A stretch of DNA of 8,083 bases from an uncultured Lachnospiraceae bacterium (GTDB taxonomy: Bacteria; Bacillota; Clostridia; Lachnospirales; Lachnospiraceae). How positions within the stretch are numbered: position 1 is the first letter of the stretch; every line of letters starts with the position of its first letter. The notes under the pieces are model-generated. The model saw only the letters and a program-made list of their open reading frames with translations, had not been told where the DNA came from and did no database searches. This document shows, in pieces, positions 5,927 through 8,083 of this stretch. The position numbers and the translations under genes are program-made. Location of the stretch: positions 1 to 8,083 of the forward strand of contig CAKRPI010000093.1 in NCBI GenBank assembly GCA_934376945.1. The letters run 5' to 3'.

Positions 5927-7108
5927 ATGGAAAATTTTGAATTTCAGTGTGCGACGAAGATGATTTTTGGAAAAGGGACTGAGGAAAAGGTCGGCGAGGA
6001 GCTGAAGGCATATGGTGCGACCCGCGTGCTCTTTGTCTATGGCGGTTCTTCGATTAAGAGAAGCGGACTGTATGACCGCGTGGTGAAGTCTCTGACGAAT
6101 GCGGGGCTGTGGTTTACGGAGCTTCCGGGCGTTGTTCCGAATCCGCGTGTCTCGCTCGTGCGCAAGGGCATCGAGATCTGCCGGAAGGAAAAGATCGATT
6201 TCCTGCTGGCTGTCGGCGGAGGGAGTGTCATCGATACGTGTAAGTCGATGGGTTTTGGCGTTTATTATGATGGGGATGTGTGGGATTTGATTTCCTGCAA
6301 GGTACGTCCGGGTACTGAGCGTGTTCCGGTTGCGACAATTCTGACGCTTCCGGCTGCCGGAAGTGAGGAGAGCGACAGCTGTATCGTATCCGATGAGACG
6401 ATTCCGATGAAGACCGGCTTTGGTTCGCCGCTGATGCGTCCGGTATTTTCCATTATGAATCCGGAGCTGACCTATACACTGCCGCCATATCAGACGGCCT
6501 GCGGCTGTATGGATATGATGTCTCATGCGATGGAGCGCTATTTCTCCCGGACACCGAATGTCGAGATGACCGACCGTGTGACGGAAGCGATCATCAAAAC
6601 AGTTATCCACAATCTGCCAATTGCGTTGGAGAATCCGGATGACTACGCGGCGCGTTCTGAGATCATGCTCTGCGGTACCTGGGCACAGAATGATATGACC
6701 GGCTGCGGACGTGCGCAGGACTGGTTCAATCATGTATTAGAGCATCAGATCAGTGGATTTTATGACATTGCGCACGGTGCGGGCCTTGCGATTTCGACAC
6801 CAGCGTGGATGGAATACCTCTGCGATAAGGAGGAGTGTCTGCCGAAGCTCGTGCAATACGCGGTACGTGTCTGGAACGTCGAGATGAATTTCGAGAACCC
6901 GAAGGATACGGCACTTGAGGGTATCCGCAGGTTACGTGACCTGATCCACCGGGCAGGACTGCCGCTTACCTTAAAGGAGGCTGGCGTTAATACCGAGAAA
7001 TTTGAGGAGATCGCGGATTTAGTGACAAATTATGGGACACAGACCTGTGGCGCATTTTATCCAATGGAAAAGGAAGATGTGCTTGCACTGCTGGACAGAA
7101 TGAAGTAA
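5927..7108 (+). CDS. Metal-dependent alcohol dehydrogenase, YqhD/butanol dehydrogenase type
   Basis: Cytoplasmic NAD(P)H-dependent oxidoreductase of the iron-containing alcohol dehydrogenase family, usually reducing aldehydes. From the ATG at 5927 it has 393 residues, the expected length. The N-terminal nucleotide domain carries YGGSSIKRSG (38-47) and GGGSVIDTCK (97-106); GSE (145-147) follows the usual loop. Metal ligands fit D196 and H200 (MDMMSHAME), H269 (NHVLEH) and H283 (AHGAGL), the same spacing as D194, H198, H267 and H281 of E. coli YqhD. The sequence motifs resemble the NADPH-using BDH/YqhD branch, but cofactor choice is not certain. AAAAGGAG at 5911-5918 fixes the start, 8 bases before ATG. 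It follows the repeat-filled gap after the peptidase gene, so it may belong to a separate transcript. Its link to the peptidases is only by position; it may detoxify an aldehyde or serve fermentation. Confidence 0.92.
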   Translation: MENFEFQCATKMIFGKGTEEKVGEELKAYGATRVLFVYGGSSIKRSGLYDRVVKSLTNAGLWFTELPGVVPNPRVSLVRKGIEICRKEKIDFLLAVGGGSVIDTCKSMGFGVYYDGDVWDLISCKVRPGTERVPVATILTLPAAGSEESDSCIVSDETIPMKTGFGSPLMRPVFSIMNPELTYTLPPYQTACGCMDMMSHAMERYFSRTPNVEMTDRVTEAIIKTVIHNLPIALENPDDYAARSEIMLCGTWAQNDMTGCGRAQDWFNHVLEHQISGFYDIAHGAGLAISTPAWMEYLCDKEECLPKLVQYAVRVWNVEMNFENPKDTALEGIRRLRDLIHRAGLPLTLKEAGVNTEKFEEIADLVTNYGTQTCGAFYPMEKEDVLALLDRMK

Positions 7109-7128
7109 GCATGATATGATGAGGTGAC

Positions 7129-7151
7129 TGCTATCAGAAGAAGTGATAGCA
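7129..7151. promoter_or_regulatory. Perfect inverted repeat, candidate operator or RNA hairpin
   Basis: TGCTATCA (7129-7136) and TGATAGCA (7144-7151) are exact reverse complements separated by 7 bases. There is no T-run after it on either strand, so it is not a terminator. Its position upstream of a GntR-family gene fits an operator for autoregulation, but the 7-base spacer is longer than in many GntR sites and no second copy was found in the window. A 3'-protecting hairpin for the dehydrogenase message is the alternative. Confidence 0.4.
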
Positions 7152-7158
7152 AATAAAA

Positions 7159-7187
7159 TATCTGACTGTGATGGTGGCAGACAGATA
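7159..7187 (+). repeat. Second hairpin in the dehydrogenase-regulator gap
   Basis: TATCTGACTG (7159-7168) pairs with CAGACAGATA (7178-7187) with one central A-A mismatch and a 9-base loop. A third pair, TCAGAC (7207-7212) with GTCTGA (7239-7244), follows; its GTCTG could instead pair with the CAGAC at 7178-7182. The 207-base gap thus holds a series of hairpins and no convincing gene. Confidence 0.45.
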
Positions 7188-7315
7188 AATACAGGCAATG
7201 CAGAAATCAGACCAGGGATGGAATGCCGCTGGGAAGAAGTCTGAATCATTATGAGGTTTTTGCGGTAGCGTTTGCGGATAAGACGTGAGATCATATAGAA
7301 CAGGATGGGGAAAGT

Positions 7316-7975
7316 ATGAATCGTGTGTTGACAGAATTTATCCCGGCAAGGCAGGTGTCCCTGACCGACCGGGTACATGATCAGATTCTGGAGCTGATTA
7401 TCAAAAATGCGACAGAAGAAGAGATGGTGCTGACCGAGAAGAAGCTCATGGAGCTACTCGGCGTCAGCAAAGCGCCGGTGCGGGAGGCGTTGATCAAGCT
7501 ATGCAGTGAAGACGTGCTGATCAATGTCCCGCGTTTTGGATATCGTGTCGTGCGGATGACGGAAAAGGACGCACGCGATGCGAAGCAGATGCGGATGCTT
7601 TTGGAGACAGAGGCTCTGAAGCTTTCCTTTGACTACATATCCGGGGAGGAGCTGCATCAGCTGAAAAAGCAGGTCAAGCAGGCAGAGGCCAAGCAGAACA
7701 CGGATGTATGGGAAGTGTGGGAGGACAACGAGGAGTTTCACCTTCTGCTGGCATCCTTCTCTGGCAATAAGGTGTTGATGAAGCTTTTAAAGGACTGCAT
7801 GGGTATCCTGCAGCGGACGTACGCGCAGCAGCGCTGGAACAGCTGGAGCAGCATGGTTGATTCCGTAGACTGCACCCCACACCGCGAGATTTGCCGCCGC
7901 ATCGAGGCACATGATCTTGCCGGGACGATGGAACTGCTGCAAAAGGATATCGAGGGGTATTCCGAAGAAAATTAA
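7316..7975 (+). CDS. GntR-family transcriptional regulator, FadR/FCD subfamily
   Basis: DNA-binding regulator of 219 residues, typical of the FCD group. The winged helix-turn-helix is at about 13-80: LTEKKLMELLGVSKAPVREALIKL (39-62) is the classic GntR signature, followed by the wing PRFGYRVV (72-79). The C-terminal FCD helical domain (about 90-215) has the EFH motif (F141-H142) and H189 (TPHREI), two of the usual metal-binding positions; no His is seen in the last helix (205-215), where FCD proteins often have a third, so metal binding may be altered. FCD regulators mostly sense carboxylic acids, sugar acids or amino acids. GGGG at 7307-7310 precedes the ATG by 5 bases. It may control itself, the upstream dehydrogenase or the whole cluster; the hairpin at 7129-7151 is a candidate site. 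The gene ends just before an intrinsic terminator. Confidence 0.93.
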   Translation: MNRVLTEFIPARQVSLTDRVHDQILELIIKNATEEEMVLTEKKLMELLGVSKAPVREALIKLCSEDVLINVPRFGYRVVRMTEKDARDAKQMRMLLETEALKLSFDYISGEELHQLKKQVKQAEAKQNTDVWEVWEDNEEFHLLLASFSGNKVLMKLLKDCMGILQRTYAQQRWNSWSSMVDSVDCTPHREICRRIEAHDLAGTMELLQKDIEGYSEEN

Positions 7976-7981
7976 AAGAGG

Positions 7982-8021
7982 AGCGCTGTGGCGACCCGGA
8001 AGGGAAGCGGCAGCGCTTTTT
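7982..8021 (+). terminator. Intrinsic terminator after the GntR gene
   Basis: AGCGCTG (7982-7988) pairs with CAGCGCT (8011-8017), and a run of five T (8017-8021) follows at once. The long loop can add an inner CCC/GGG stem (7995-7997 with 8002-8004). It begins 7 bases after the stop codon and fits a Rho-independent end of the regulator transcript. Confidence 0.8.
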
Positions 8022-8026
8022 GCTTA

Positions 8027-8056
8027 TTGGAAATTTTTCCGTGGATATGGTATGCT
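8027..8056 (+). promoter_or_regulatory. Possible sigma-A promoter for a gene beyond the window
   Basis: TTGGAA (8027-8032, -35-like) and TATGCT (8051-8056, -10-like) are 18 bases apart, and TGG directly before the -10 gives an extended TGn motif. It follows the terminator, as expected for a new transcription unit starting near 8063. No reading frame can be assigned to it within the remaining bases. Confidence 0.4.
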
Positions 8057-8083
8057 GTAACAAAGACTGTTCAGGTAGAACCG

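Noticed and set aside
5734..5940. Open frame of 68 codons across the repeat region
   Set aside because: It runs through the inverted repeats and overlaps the ribosome site and start of the dehydrogenase in another frame; no family resemblance and no ribosome site of its own.
5834..6733. Long minus-strand open frame of 299 codons opposite the dehydrogenase
   Set aside because: It is antisense to a gene with complete family motifs; the product has no recognisable domain and is rich in His and Arg, as expected from reverse reading of a coding strand.
7198..7254. 18-codon frame that could be a leader peptide before the GntR gene
   Set aside because: The ribosome site is poor, the composition gives no run of a regulatory codon, and it overlaps the inverted repeats.

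Overview
The window looks like a stretch of a Firmicutes chromosome, most probably a Clostridia member of the Lachnospiraceae type. This is an inference from strong AGGAGG-like ribosome binding sites, short intergenic gaps, all genes on one strand, and the protein styles; no rRNA or other direct taxonomic marker is present. Seven complete genes lie on the + strand. No stretch of more than 300 bases lacks a gene.

Layout: (1) 1-74 is a leader with two perfect hairpins, probably the gap after an upstream gene (a solute-binding protein would be usual) that lies outside the window. (2) 75-1841 encodes the two inner-membrane permeases of a CUT1 (MalF/MalG-like) sugar-type ABC importer; neither binding protein nor ATPase is in view. 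(3) 1846-4477 holds two tandem paralogous M20 zinc metallopeptidases, each with the full set of metal ligands and catalytic residues, spaced as one operon with the permeases. (4) 4592-5659 is an M24B Xaa-Pro-type dipeptidase. (5) 5660-5926 is a 267-base non-coding stretch packed with inverted repeats; 5670-5788 can fold into an almost gap-free four-way junction, and a 52-53 base direct repeat occurs twice, 157 bases apart. (6) 5927-7108 is a YqhD/butanol-dehydrogenase-type metal-dependent alcohol dehydrogenase. (7) 7109-7315 is a hairpin-rich gap, followed by a GntR/FCD regulator (7316-7975), an intrinsic terminator, and a possible promoter for a gene beyond the right edge.

Working model (inference): the CUT1 importer brings in an amide- or peptide-bearing compound, perhaps a sugar or acyl conjugate of an amino acid; the M20 enzymes cleave it in the cytoplasm, the M24 enzyme handles X-Pro dipeptides, the dehydrogenase interconverts a released aldehyde or alcohol, and the GntR/FCD protein senses a small carboxylate-like metabolite. 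Base composition changes near 3145: the permeases and first M20 gene are AT-richer than everything downstream, so the cluster may be assembled from two sources.

The least explained parts are the structured element at 5670-5880, the hairpin that separates the Shine-Dalgarno sequence from the GTG start of the first permease, and the pairing of a sugar-type transporter with two diverged M20 hydrolases.
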